Positions 51,137 to 57,881 of a stretch of DNA of 64,000 bases are shown here, one piece after another. The stretch is from a virus. The notes beneath the pieces were generated by a model that ran no database searches, was not told where the DNA came from, and saw nothing but the letters and a program-made list of their open reading frames with translations. The stretch covers positions 16,239-80,238 of the IMG/VR virus record IMGVR_UViG_3300047678_000169. The stretch is one strand, 5' to 3'. The translations under genes and the position numbers were made by a program. The first letter of the stretch is position 1; every line of letters starts with the position of its first letter.

Positions 51137-51660
51137 AATATCACGCCACATTGTTTCCAACGTGTTCAAGCATTCATTCACTGTTTTCCAGTCGATGTTG
51201 CTCTTTAAATTGTTTATTACCCAATTCTTTTGGCTTTTCGAACCAATTGGATAAACCCATCTCTTCTTTCCAGCAGATTCCCCTTGATAAACTGCGTTGG
51301 TTGCCTTGTAGATGGCTCCCGTGTGATGGCTTGAATCTGAATATGTTAAAATCACTTTTATTTCTGGAAATTTTGTTCCCACATAATCATTACACTTGGA
51401 TATTGAATACCAGCTAAATTTTTCTTGGAATCCTTTGGAAGAATAGCTTCATCATCAACCAAGAACAATCTTTTCAATTCAAGAATGTCTCTATTGGAAA
51501 CTTCAACACCATTTTTGAAAATTGCCTTGTAAGCCGTGAAGGCTATTGGAGAACCATAAATAACAGTTCCTACCATCACACCATTATAGAAGATACCCAT
51601 GTAAATCTTTGCCGCACTTGGGTAATCTCCAAGATAATGCTTCGTAACAAAGTCTTTCAC
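51128..51660 (-). pseudogene. Mom-like (GNAT-related) DNA-modification protein, frame-interrupted
   Basis: Two overlapping frames together encode a Mom/GNAT-like protein. The first (51358-51660) has MGIFYNGVMVGTVIYGSP and ILELKRLFLVDDEAILPKDS. The second (51128-51382) continues SWYSISKCNDYVGTKFPEIK and SDSSHHTGAIYKATNAVY. They join across a classic -1 slippery heptamer A AAT TTA (51415-51421). A likely N-terminal extension upstream of 51660 is in yet another frame, so this is either a decayed gene, a sequence error or a recoded gene. Confidence 0.6.
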
Positions 51661-51750
51661 AGAGTTTCTATCAACTTCCTTGAAAGAAACAGCCTGGGGT
51701 CTAAAAACTCATTAATCATGAGTATAAATATAACGAAATCGTATATAAAA

Positions 51751-51836
51751 TGGTAGCCGTGGTGGGATTCGAACCCACAGAGGATAAGACGTTTTAAGTG
51801 TCTCGGTTGTAGCCAATTTCCCTAATCCACACGGCC
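51751..51836 (-). tRNA. tRNA-Leu(TAA)
   Basis: Class II. Loop CTTAAAA between AGACA and CGTCT, T-arm GTGGG-TTCGAAT-CCCAC, acceptor GGCCGTG/CACGGCT, CCA encoded. Confidence 0.85.
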
Positions 51837-51901
51837 AAAAATTATATTCTTCTTTTCTTCCATCCAGTTTCGATAGAAAGGGTTTTTGAAACTATTTTAA
51901 G

Positions 51902-51987
51902 TGGTGGGCATAAGAAGATTCGAACTTCCAAGGACTACGCATTTTGAATACGTCGCTTCTACCAATTTCGCTCTCGTCCACATGCCC
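51902..51987 (-). tRNA. tRNA-Leu(CAA), second copy
   Basis: Class II. Anticodon arm ACGTA-TTCAAAA-TGCGT, T-arm GGAAG-TTCGAAT-CTTCT, acceptor GGGCATG/TATGCCC, CCA encoded. Confidence 0.85.
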
Positions 51988-51992
51988 AAAAA

Positions 51993-52646
51993 TCAAAGAT
52001 GTTCCAATTTGGATTGAACTTTCTTAATGTCCATCTTATGAAGCTTGAAAAATGCTATCATCGAAGCTGGAGCCAAAAATGTCATGTATTGGTCAGGAAC
52101 AATTGATGTCAACTGAACCAATGCGTTCTTTAGAGCTTCATTCTGAATGAAGTTCGGTAAATTTTTGAGAAGAATGATTAGAACCATCAACACAATCGGC
52201 CAAATTCCTTTGGACATTAATGGATTGTAGCTCTTCACAATGGAACTGAATCTAGCATTGTGTATCTTCATCAATTTAACTGGAATTGATGGGTGTAAAA
52301 TCAAAATTTGCTTGAATACTTCTTGATTGAAAATTGCGACCTTCATTGGAGTTATCGAAACGATAGAAGCACTTCTTGGTGTTCCTGACAATAGCGACCC
52401 TTCTCCAATCAAATCATGAGGCTTGAGGATAATCTTGGCCGGTTTTCCAGCTTTCAATACTTGAGCCTTTCCCTCTAAAACGAGATACATTGAGTCTCCG
52501 GTGTCTCCTTCAACAATGAAGGTGACGCCAGTGGAATATTCTTTGATTTCACACAATGCCGCAACCTTTTTTAAGGTGGGATGTGGAACGTCTGAGAAAA
52601 GAAATCCTTTACTCAATTCGTCTGGAGTAGTGGTCAATTTTGGCAT
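51993..52646 (-). CDS. cyclic-nucleotide-binding domain membrane protein
   Basis: Residues 15-130 form a cNMP-binding domain with LIGEGSLLSGTPRSASIVSI, the phosphate-binding cassette including the ligand arginine. A membrane helix (GIWPIVLMVLIILLKNL) follows and then a helical C-terminus. The combination suggests a membrane protein that responds to a cyclic nucleotide. A phage might use it as a sensor or a sponge. A TATACTTAT element lies just upstream of the ATG. Confidence 0.8.
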   Translation of the reverse strand: MPKLTTTPDELSKGFLFSDVPHPTLKKVAALCEIKEYSTGVTFIVEGDTGDSMYLVLEGKAQVLKAGKPAKIILKPHDLIGEGSLLSGTPRSASIVSITPMKVAIFNQEVFKQILILHPSIPVKLMKIHNARFSSIVKSYNPLMSKGIWPIVLMVLIILLKNLPNFIQNEALKNALVQLTSIVPDQYMTFLAPASMIAFFKLHKMDIKKVQSKLEHL

Positions 52647-52651
52647 ATGAC

Positions 52652-52659
52652 ATAAGTAT
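52652..52659 (-). promoter_or_regulatory. ATACTTAT element upstream of cNMP-binding gene
   Basis: Same element, minus strand, with TATTATACT forming a good -10 match, just before ATG 52646. Confidence 0.45.
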
Positions 52660-52697
52660 AATATATGCTATTGTAACTTCAATCCATTTTAAAAAAT

Positions 52698-52844
52698 TGG
52701 TGAGAACGCTGGAATCGAACCAGTTTTTCAGCACGTTTCAAGACTTACAATGAGTTTCTTCAAGCCTGTTCGAATTATGAGTCCGAGGATTTCGAAGCGT
52801 TTCAAATTGCTATCGCTGATGTATTACCAACCTACTCCATTCTC
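52698..52844 (-). tRNA. oversized tRNA-like gene (147 nt), CAT-type arm inside
   Basis: Acceptor GAGAATG/CGTTCTC, T-arm CTGG-TTCGATT-CCAG, encoded CCA and D-arm GTA-GGTTGGTAA-TAC are present, but about 95 nt separate D-arm and T-arm. Either TCAGC pairs with GCTGA (intron-like loop between), or an internal TCGGA-CTCATAA-TTCGA anticodon arm is flanked by insertions. Confidence 0.55.
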
Positions 52845-52848
52845 AAAT

Positions 52849-52933
52849 TGGTGCGGATAGAGGGACTCGAACCCCCAAGCCTTTCGGCACATGCACCTCA
52901 AGCATGCGTGTCTACCAATTCCACCATATCCGC
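52849..52933 (-). tRNA. tRNA-Leu(GAG)
   Basis: Class II. Anticodon arm CATGC-TTGAGGT-GCATG, T-arm GGGGG-TTCGAGT-CCCTC, acceptor GCGGATA/TATCCGC, CCA encoded. Confidence 0.88.
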
Positions 52934-52945
52934 AAAGAGAAACCG

Positions 52946-53167
52946 TTAGGCTTCCCAGTTAAACCTCATATCACCATAGCTTGATGGACAGTAGCAATAC
53001 TCGTCTCCATGCCCGCCATGACAACCGATGTAATCGTGGTCATACTTAACCTTGGAAAAATCAGTGACTCCTTGTTCAAGCAATTGCTTCAACACATCTG
53101 CCAAAGTCTGTCCTTCGGTCAAGTAAATTGCTCCACGCTTAATTTCCTTGATGTTTTTCTTTTTCAT
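52946..53167 (-). CDS. hypothetical protein (73 aa)
   Basis: Begins MKKKNIKEIKRGAIYLTEGQ and has a C-terminal Cys/His segment (CHGGHGDEYCYC) that could bind metal. No family recognised. Confidence 0.5.
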   Translation of the reverse strand: MKKKNIKEIKRGAIYLTEGQTLADVLKQLLEQGVTDFSKVKYDHDYIGCHGGHGDEYCYCPSSYGDMRFNWEA

Positions 53168-53211
53168 AGTTGTTTGTCTCCTTCTCTTACAATATTAGAG
53201 CGAGCATTCAA

Positions 53212-53391
53212 CTAATCAAATTCTTCTACAGTTGGAGCGTGTTTTTTAAATTTACGTCTCCTTCCGTTTATATGTCCACACACTTCACATTTAACTCCTG
53301 GAACTACCCAGTTTCCATCGCAGCCGTGACAGTATCCTCTACTACGTTTTGGTATCTGTGATTTTCTACGATTGATATGTGATGTTTTCAT
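53212..53391 (-). CDS. small zinc-ribbon protein (59 aa)
   Basis: Start at ATG 53391 (MKTSHINRRKSQIPKRSRG) avoids overlap with the upstream tRNA. CHGCDGNWVVPGVKCEVCGH is a CxxC...CxxC zinc ribbon. A basic N-terminus suggests nucleic-acid binding. Confidence 0.6.
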   Translation of the reverse strand: MKTSHINRRKSQIPKRSRGYCHGCDGNWVVPGVKCEVCGHINGRRRKFKKHAPTVEEFD

Positions 53392-53394
53392 AAA

Positions 53395-53470
53395 TGGAGC
53401 TCCTAATTGGAATCGAACCAATTTCCCCATCATTACCAATGACGAATTCACCCATATGAACTTTAGGAGC
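53395..53470 (-). tRNA. tRNA-Thr(GGT)
   Basis: Anticodon arm CGTCA-TTGGTAA-TGATG, T-arm ATTGG-TTCGATT-CCAAT, acceptor GCTCCTA/TAGGAGC, discriminator T, CCA encoded. Confidence 0.88.
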
Positions 53471-53598
53471 AAAAATTTTGTAATAATGATAATCCCCTTC
53501 ACCAAATTTCTCTGGTTGAGGCCAAGACACACCTGTTATCATCCCTCTTGGTCGTTAACTGCAAATCGAACTAGTATAATCCACAGTTCTATTACAAA

Positions 53599-53684
53599 TG
53601 GTGCAAAGGACTGGATTCGAACCAGCGAAGCCTTACGGCGAAAGCTTATGAAACTCCCTGTTTTAGCCACTTACCTACCCTTGC
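53599..53684 (-). tRNA. tRNA with anticodon CAT (Met/Ile), class II-like variable arm
   Basis: Acceptor GCAAGGG/CCTTTGC, T-arm CTGG-TTCGAAT-CCAG, CCA encoded. The anticodon loop TTCATAA gives CAT. A variable arm GCC-GTAA-GGC is present, which is unusual for a Met or Ile tRNA. Confidence 0.65.
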
Positions 53685-53694
53685 GTTAAATTAA

Positions 53695-54029
53695 TCAGAG
53701 AAGCTATAGCCGATGTTCTGTCCAGAACCGAAGTCCCTGACCTTACATTTCTCTATGAGACGTAAATTTTGCCTCATTCCAAGCTTTTCGCCGGGATGCC
53801 CCTACCTTAGTATGCAAACGAGCGACTCACGCTCTCTACAATTTTTGGGTTACTGCGGATGATGTGGTATTAACGAACCGCTTGTGTCCGAGAACCATAG
53901 ACCCTCCTGATTTGGACTCAGGCACTATGGCGGTTGGATGATACAGCATTGTTCTCCCAGCTACGAGTCGAGCAGCATCGAACTTCCTCTATGGTTTTCT
54001 TTCCCACAGCGTAAGGTCGCTTACTCTGA
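53695..54029 (-). ncRNA. rnpB: RNase P RNA
   Basis: In RNA sense it contains AGAGGAAGTTCGATGCTGC and GACAGAACATCGGCTATAGC. These align with the universal P4 strands of RNase P RNA (GAGGAAAGUCCGGGC and ACAGAACCCGGCUUA), and their CGATG and CATCG pair. The 5' TCAGAG and 3' CTCTGA close helix P1. The length of about 335 nt fits. It lies inside the tRNA array and would trim 5' leaders of the phage tRNAs together with host RnpA protein. Confidence 0.88.
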
Positions 54030-54032
54030 AAA

Positions 54033-54124
54033 TGGTAGGCGTAGCTGGACTTGAACCAGCACTCGGCACCTATCAGGTGCGCCAGGTTTATAAAACCTGC
54101 GGTGCTACATTACACAATACGCCC
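54033..54124 (-). tRNA. tRNA with anticodon TAT (Ile), class II-like
   Basis: Anticodon arm CAGGT-TTTATAA-ACCTG, a 6-bp variable arm GCACCT-GAT-AGGTGC, T-arm GCTGG-TTCAAGT-CCAGC, acceptor GGGCGTA/TACGCCT, CCA encoded, A73. The D-loop lacks GG. A class II Ile(TAT) tRNA is unusual. Confidence 0.7.
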
Positions 54125-54129
54125 ACAAA

Positions 54130-54203
54130 TGGCTGGGATAGAAGGAATCGAACCTCCACTAAAGCTTTCAGAGAGCCCTGCGCTACCACTACGCCATATC
54201 CCA
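54130..54203 (-). tRNA. tRNA-Gln(CTG)
   Basis: Anticodon arm GGGCT-CTCTGAA-AGCTT, T-arm GGAGG-TTCGATT-CCTTC, acceptor TGGGATA/TATCCCA, discriminator G, CCA encoded. Confidence 0.88.
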
Positions 54204-54214
54204 ATAAATTCAAT

Positions 54215-54290
54215 GTGGCTGCCCCCCAGCGAATCGAACGCTGATAAACCGAGTCAAAGTCGGCGATAATAACCGTTATATGAGAGAGCA
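54215..54290 (-). tRNA. tRNA-Gln(TTG)
   Basis: Anticodon arm GCCGA-CTTTGAC-TCGGT, T-arm CAGCG-TTCGATT-CGCTG, acceptor TGCTCTC/GGGGGCA with wobbles, discriminator G, CCA. Its 5' part overlaps the stop of the HNH gene. Confidence 0.85.
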
Positions 54291-55088
54291 ATGTTTCTTA
54301 ATCTTCGGAACAACGATATGGTGTTCACGGCAAATTTCTTTTAAACGATTTGCACTTACACCATACAATTTTCCCAATTTTCGTAGAGAAGTTTTTGTTA
54401 CTTCGTCGGAAAGTTTTTTGAGGGAGTCGTCGTTCCATTTAATTTTTTGATTCCGTTTTTGTAGAGGAATGTTGACAACAAGTAACCCACAGATTTTTCT
54501 CAACTGGTGTTGGGTTATTCCGTGTTTTTTCTTAATGTCACTACAAGTTAACGTTAAACAATCTTGTCTAAATTCATCGGAGTCAAACCTATCTATGTAG
54601 ACTTTGTTCAACTTTAGATTAGAAGACTTCCCAGCGTATGTCGCTGTTTGTGAATGGCAATTTGGACACAAAAAACACAAATTTTCTATACGATTGTCTC
54701 TGTGGTTTCCGTTTTTATGTTCTAGCTGTAAAACTATAAGCTTGTTTCTCCATTCCGTTGTCAGTCCACATTCACATTTATACGGAACCAAATTAAACCT
54801 CAATATTAAGTTCTTTACTGTATTTGTGTTGGTATTACTATTCTCAACAAATACACTCTTACTCGCTTCATACAACGACCATTGACGATGTGTAAACTTT
54901 TTTCCCTTGTTTGATTTCAAATGCTCGGAATTTATTTTTAAAAATTCAATTCTTCTTTTAAGCGTCTTGTTATTAGCTCCCCTCGGTGGGAGGCCACATT
55001 TAATCAATACATCGGAATAAGATTTAGATTCCAGAACTATCTTTGTAAATTCTATATCACTTGTTTCGTAAATTCTACTGGTTTTCAT
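54276..55088 (-). CDS. HNH homing endonuclease
   Basis: Start at ATG 55088; an in-frame ATG at 55118 is less likely because a TATAAGTAT element lies between. The HNH core is CECGLTTEWRNKL ... VLQLEHKNGNHRDNRIENLC ... CPNCHSQTATYAGK. A C-terminal helix-turn-helix (SLRKLGKLYGVSANRLKEIC) may bind DNA. The stop is inside the tRNA-Gln(TTG) acceptor/D region, and the gene splits the array like a mobile element. Confidence 0.85.
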   Translation of the reverse strand: MKTSRIYETSDIEFTKIVLESKSYSDVLIKCGLPPRGANNKTLKRRIEFLKINSEHLKSNKGKKFTHRQWSLYEASKSVFVENSNTNTNTVKNLILRFNLVPYKCECGLTTEWRNKLIVLQLEHKNGNHRDNRIENLCFLCPNCHSQTATYAGKSSNLKLNKVYIDRFDSDEFRQDCLTLTCSDIKKKHGITQHQLRKICGLLVVNIPLQKRNQKIKWNDDSLKKLSDEVTKTSLRKLGKLYGVSANRLKEICREHHIVVPKIKKHCSLI

Positions 55089-55094
55089 ACGCTT

Positions 55095-55103
55095 ATAAGT
55101 ATG
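55095..55103 (-). promoter_or_regulatory. ATACTTATA element upstream of HNH gene
   Basis: Same element, minus strand, 7 bases before ATG 55088, which supports that start. Confidence 0.45.
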
Positions 55104-55162
55104 TAACGGAAGAACCAAAACGTAAATTATTTTACGCTTCCATTACACAATCGGGGAGCGTA

Positions 55163-55795
55163 TCAATTCAATTCTCTTGGGTCAATTGGCTGGCCTGGTC
55201 GTTTGTCTCCAAACAACTTGCAAAATGTGAAGTAAGCCTTCACTGCAACTGGCCACCAGAACCATGTAACTACTTGAGTATTCTCAACAATAAGTTTACG
55301 GTCTGTATCAAACCCTCTAACAAAAATTGGACCACCATTTGGGTTCTTACAGTTGATGAACTTAAATCTTCTGGTTGGTGGGCGACCTGTGTGAATAGCG
55401 TAGTCTCCCATGAGAACATCGTTGATTTCACAATTTTCAAAAGTAACATCACGAACACCAGCTTTCATGCCAATGTCACAAGTTTTGTTCATTGTAAATC
55501 CCTTGGTCTTCTTTCTAGTTCCATCATTCAAAAACTTACAGTCTTTGAAATAAATGTCTCCTCCACGAACCATATCGAAGGCTCGTTCTGCACCATTCTT
55601 GAATATGCAATTTTCAAAACGAAGATTGAATTTGAAGGAGGCTTTGAATCCCCATTCACCTGTCTTACCGTCAAATGTGCAGTTGGTATAAAGTGTATCG
55701 TCTGATACAGCTCCGTATGCTAAGGAATCCTTACCGAAGGTCTGTGGTTGGTCAAAAATTTGTCCGTCAATAGTTGTTGTAAAGCTCATAACCAT
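55163..55795 (-). CDS. right-handed parallel beta-helix protein
   Basis: Repeated FENCIFK, FKDCKFLNDG, FENCEINDV and FINCKNPN units mark a parallel beta-helix of about 20-residue coils (residues 35-170). A C-terminal hydrophobic VVTWFWWPVAVKAYF segment follows. Such folds occur in tailspikes and pectate-lyase-like domains. It may be a tail-associated polysaccharide-binding protein. Confidence 0.75.
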   Translation of the reverse strand: MVMSFTTTIDGQIFDQPQTFGKDSLAYGAVSDDTLYTNCTFDGKTGEWGFKASFKFNLRFENCIFKNGAERAFDMVRGGDIYFKDCKFLNDGTRKKTKGFTMNKTCDIGMKAGVRDVTFENCEINDVLMGDYAIHTGRPPTRRFKFINCKNPNGGPIFVRGFDTDRKLIVENTQVVTWFWWPVAVKAYFTFCKLFGDKRPGQPIDPRELN

Positions 55796-55819
55796 AATTA
55801 TGAGTTATAACAAGTAAAA

Positions 55820-55895
55820 TGGAGCCCTCTGCTGGATTCGAACCAGCCTTTCAAGTTTACGAAACTTGCACATTCGCCATATATGTTTAGAGGGC
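55820..55895 (-). tRNA. tRNA-Thr(CGT)
   Basis: Anticodon arm CAAGT-TTCGTAA-ACTTG, T-arm GCTGG-TTCGAAT-CCAGC, acceptor GCCCTCT/AGAGGGC, discriminator T, CCA. Confidence 0.88.
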
Positions 55896-55901
55896 GTAAA
55901 T

Positions 55902-55976
55902 TGGTGGTTCCGATGGGACTCGAACCCATAACCTGTCGCTTAAGAGGCGAAAGCTCTACCATTGAGCTACAAAACC
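55902..55976 (-). tRNA. tRNA-Lys(CTT)
   Basis: Anticodon arm TTCGC-CTCTTAA-GCGAC, T-arm ATGGG-TTCGAGT-CCCAT, acceptor GGTTTTG/CGGAACC, CCA encoded. Confidence 0.88.
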
Positions 55977-56044
55977 ATATTTTGAACAAGAGGCATCAGA
56001 CTTGCGCTATGGACTTATTTACTGAAATTGTGCATTATTCAAAT

Positions 56045-56119
56045 TGGTGGACTAGTCGGTTATCACCCGAACACGCGATTTAGCTGGATTGCATTACTGG
56101 TTAATCGCCATCGTAGCCC
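56045..56119 (-). tRNA. tRNA-like remnant
   Basis: Acceptor GGGCTA/TAGTCC, A73 and CCA are present, with a D-stem TGG/CCA. The T-loop is GTGATAA, not TTCRANY, and no anticodon arm pairs. Confidence 0.35.
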
Positions 56120-56127
56120 GTAAATAG

Positions 56128-56229
56128 TGGACGTTCGGGACTCGAACCCGTATCTCTCTCCTCATCTGTCTTCACATCGGAAAGCGTGTTGCCATATCTT
56201 GGCGGAAGTTGCCTCTACACCAGACGCCC
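56128..56229 (-). tRNA. oversized tRNA-like gene (about 102 nt)
   Basis: Acceptor GGGCGTC/AACGTCC (6 of 7 pairs) and a clean T-arm CGGG-TTCGAGT-CCCG are seen; CCA is not encoded. The intervening 60 nt does not fold into one clear anticodon arm. Confidence 0.45.
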
Positions 56230-56238
56230 ATAAATTAG

Positions 56239-56358
56239 TGACAAATCAGGCAGAATCGAACTGCCGCCCTATTTGATTCTGCACCAGCAGAAATAGCGGA
56301 ATCGAACCGCCCGAATCCTCATCGAGAGGATGTGCTACCATTACACCATGTTTTGTCA
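56239..56358 (-). tRNA. oversized tRNA-like locus with two T-arm-like elements (120 nt)
   Basis: A long acceptor stem TGACAAAACA/TGATTTGTCA (one mismatch) encloses D-like and anticodon-like arms (ATCCT-CTCGATG-AGGAT) and two T-arm-like hairpins, GCGG-TTCGATT-CCGC and GGCAG-TTCGATT-CTGCC, separated by a CTATTT...AAATAG hairpin. The 3' end is CACTA, not CCA. Confidence 0.5.
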
Positions 56359-56361
56359 AAG

Positions 56362-56444
56362 TGGTGCGTTCGGAAGGAATCGAACCTTCGCCTGCTTACG
56401 CTGGTTACGCGTCGCCCTTCCAACATGGGCCTTGATACAAGTGC
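56362..56444 (-). tRNA. tRNA-like gene, anticodon not assigned
   Basis: T-arm GAAGG-TTCGATT-CCTTC, discriminator A and CCA are clear, plus a D-arm GCCC-ATGTTGGAA-GGGC. Anticodon loop GTAACCA in ACGC/GCGT is possible. The 5' acceptor pairs only partly. Confidence 0.45.
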
Positions 56445-56499
56445 TTACCGCCTTCGAAGAGCAGAGTCACGTTCAACCATTTCCGCCACAAACGCAAAT

Positions 56500-56607
56500 T
56501 GGTGAGTTACAGGAGGATTTGGCACCTCCACGAAGTTATTCCGCCGCTAACGGCAATGCTATTACCTTCGACCCCTTAAAGGCTGCGTCTTCTTCCGCCA
56601 TACACTC
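56500..56607 (-). tRNA. oversized Leu(TAA)-like tRNA (108 nt)
   Basis: Leu-type D-arm region (TGGCGGAAGAAGACGC) and loop TTTAAGG (anticodon TAA) with CCA encoded. The variable region is very long, the T-loop is TGCCAAAT and the acceptor pairs in only four positions. Confidence 0.4.
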
Positions 56608-56679
56608 ATAAATTAGCTCCGAAATTTTTATCATCATGCGTCGGATTTACAGACATTACAGCCTGAGCGCTCTCTAAAA

Positions 56680-56755
56680 TGGTGGACCATAGGGGGTTCG
56701 AACCCCTGACCTCTTCACTGCCAGCGAAACGCTCTACCAACTGAGCTAACAGCCC
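56680..56755 (-). tRNA. tRNA-Ala(GGC)
   Basis: Anticodon arm TTTCG-CTGGCAG-TGAAG, T-arm AGGGG-TTCGAAC-CCCCT, acceptor GGGCTGT/ATGGTCC, CCA encoded. Confidence 0.85.
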
Positions 56756-56766
56756 ACAAAATGATT

Positions 56767-56842
56767 TGGTGTTCGTGGTCGAATTCGAATCGACAATACA
56801 ACCTTCGGAGGGTCGTGTGATATCCATTTCACTACACAAACA
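56767..56842 (-). tRNA. tRNA-Arg(CCG)
   Basis: Anticodon arm CGACC-CTCCGAA-GGTTG, T-arm GTCGA-TTCGAAT-TCGAC, acceptor GTTTGTG/CACGAAC, CCA encoded. Confidence 0.85.
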
Positions 56843-56966
56843 AAAGAGACGCTTCCGTTGTGCCGAAGCGTTAGCCATCTATTCCATAAGGTATAGAAGT
56901 TTCCGGGGATTTTTACGACGGTTTCCTCCTTGTCGGTTAATCGTGAACTCCATGTTCACAACTAAT

Positions 56967-57042
56967 TGGTGGTCACACTGGGACTCGAACCCAGAACTTC
57001 GCCTTCGCGGGACGGTATGATAATCCATTTCACTATGCAACC
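56967..57042 (-). tRNA. tRNA-Arg(GCG), provisional anticodon
   Basis: T-arm CTGGG-TTCGAGT-CCCAG, acceptor GGTTGCA/TGTGACC, CCA encoded. Loop CCGCGAA gives GCG with C at position 33. Body resembles the Arg(CCG) gene nearby. Confidence 0.7.
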
Positions 57043-57046
57043 AAAA

Positions 57047-57136
57047 TGGCGGAAAGGGTGGGAATCGAACCCACGAACCCGTTTAAGGATTAGAAATTTT
57101 CAAGATTTCCGCAATAGACCGCTCTGCCACCTTTCC
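57047..57136 (-). tRNA. tRNA-Ser(TGA)
   Basis: Class II. Anticodon arm GAAAT-CTTGAAA-ATTTC, T-arm GTGGG-TTCGATT-CCCAC, acceptor GGAAAGG/CCTTTCC, discriminator G, CCA. Confidence 0.88.
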
Positions 57137-57320
57137 ATCTTCATATAACCTAACAAAATCTTTTCCATACTTTGTTTCCGTGTATTCTATATATGGTTTT
57201 ATCTCATTCCCGGAACGCTTTCAGCTGCCGCCTACTAACGGACTCATCCCCTGTGTATAGAGGACAATGATGTGCTCCGACCTTTTTTGATGTATAGCTG
57301 CCACAGACAGCGATAAATAA

Positions 57321-57408
57321 TGGCGGAAAATGAGGGATTCGAACCCCCGGAGCCTTTCGACTCGGTTCTTTAGCAAAGAACTGCCATAAACCACTCGACC
57401 AATTTTCC
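57321..57408 (-). tRNA. tRNA-Ser(GCT)
   Basis: Class II. Anticodon arm GTTCT-TTGCTAA-AGAAC, T-loop TTCGAAT, acceptor GGAAAAT/ATTTTCC, discriminator G, CCA. Confidence 0.88.
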
Positions 57409-57631
57409 GTAAATTAATTCGTAGTCAAGTTGCCCCACAACTACCCACCTTTAGCGCTTCAGAATAGGTTAAGTCTGAATCTGCGCCAAACTACTGAACC
57501 AGCAGCAACGCTGGACTTCGTTTAACACCCGCAAAGGGTGCCGGCCTCATTTGTCACTACGAAATAGTTTTGCCTTGCGATTGACCACTTATATGAAGCG
57601 TCCTTCAAAGGATACCAATGCACCGGAAAAG

Positions 57632-57722
57632 TGGCGGAAGATTGAGTATTCGAAACTCACCCGACTTTCATCGAGCAATCTGTTTAGCAAACAGTTCCAG
57701 CACCCTGACTGGTTAATCTTCC
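57632..57722 (-). tRNA. tRNA-Ser(GCT), second copy
   Basis: Class II. Anticodon arm ACTGT-TTGCTAA-ACAGA, T-arm TGAGT-TTCGAAT-ACTCA, acceptor GGAAGAT/ATCTTCC, discriminator G, CCA. Confidence 0.82.
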
Positions 57723-57727
57723 ATAAA

Positions 57728-57792
57728 TGGTGGTCAAAATAGGAGTCGAACCTAAAGGATTTCTCTTATACAAAGATTTCCGCCACTTGACC
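57728..57792 (-). tRNA. short tRNA-like gene lacking a normal D-arm (65 nt)
   Basis: Acceptor GGTCAAG/TTTGACC, T-loop TTCGACT in a partly paired stem and CCA are present, but only 11 nt separate the acceptor from the anticodon-arm region. Loop reads near TGTATAA. Anticodon not secure (GTA or TAT). Confidence 0.45.
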
Positions 57793-57796
57793 AAAA

Positions 57797-57871
57797 TGGT
57801 GGCCCGAGTGGGATTTGAACCCACAACCGTTCGACTATCAATCGAGTGCTCTAACATTGAGCTATCAGGCC
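57797..57871 (-). tRNA. tRNA-Ile(GAT)
   Basis: Anticodon loop TTGATAG in TCGA/TCGA, T-arm GTGGG-TTCAAAT-CCCAC, acceptor GGCCTGA/TCGGGCC, CCA encoded. Confidence 0.85.
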
Positions 57872-57881
57872 GTAAATTATT

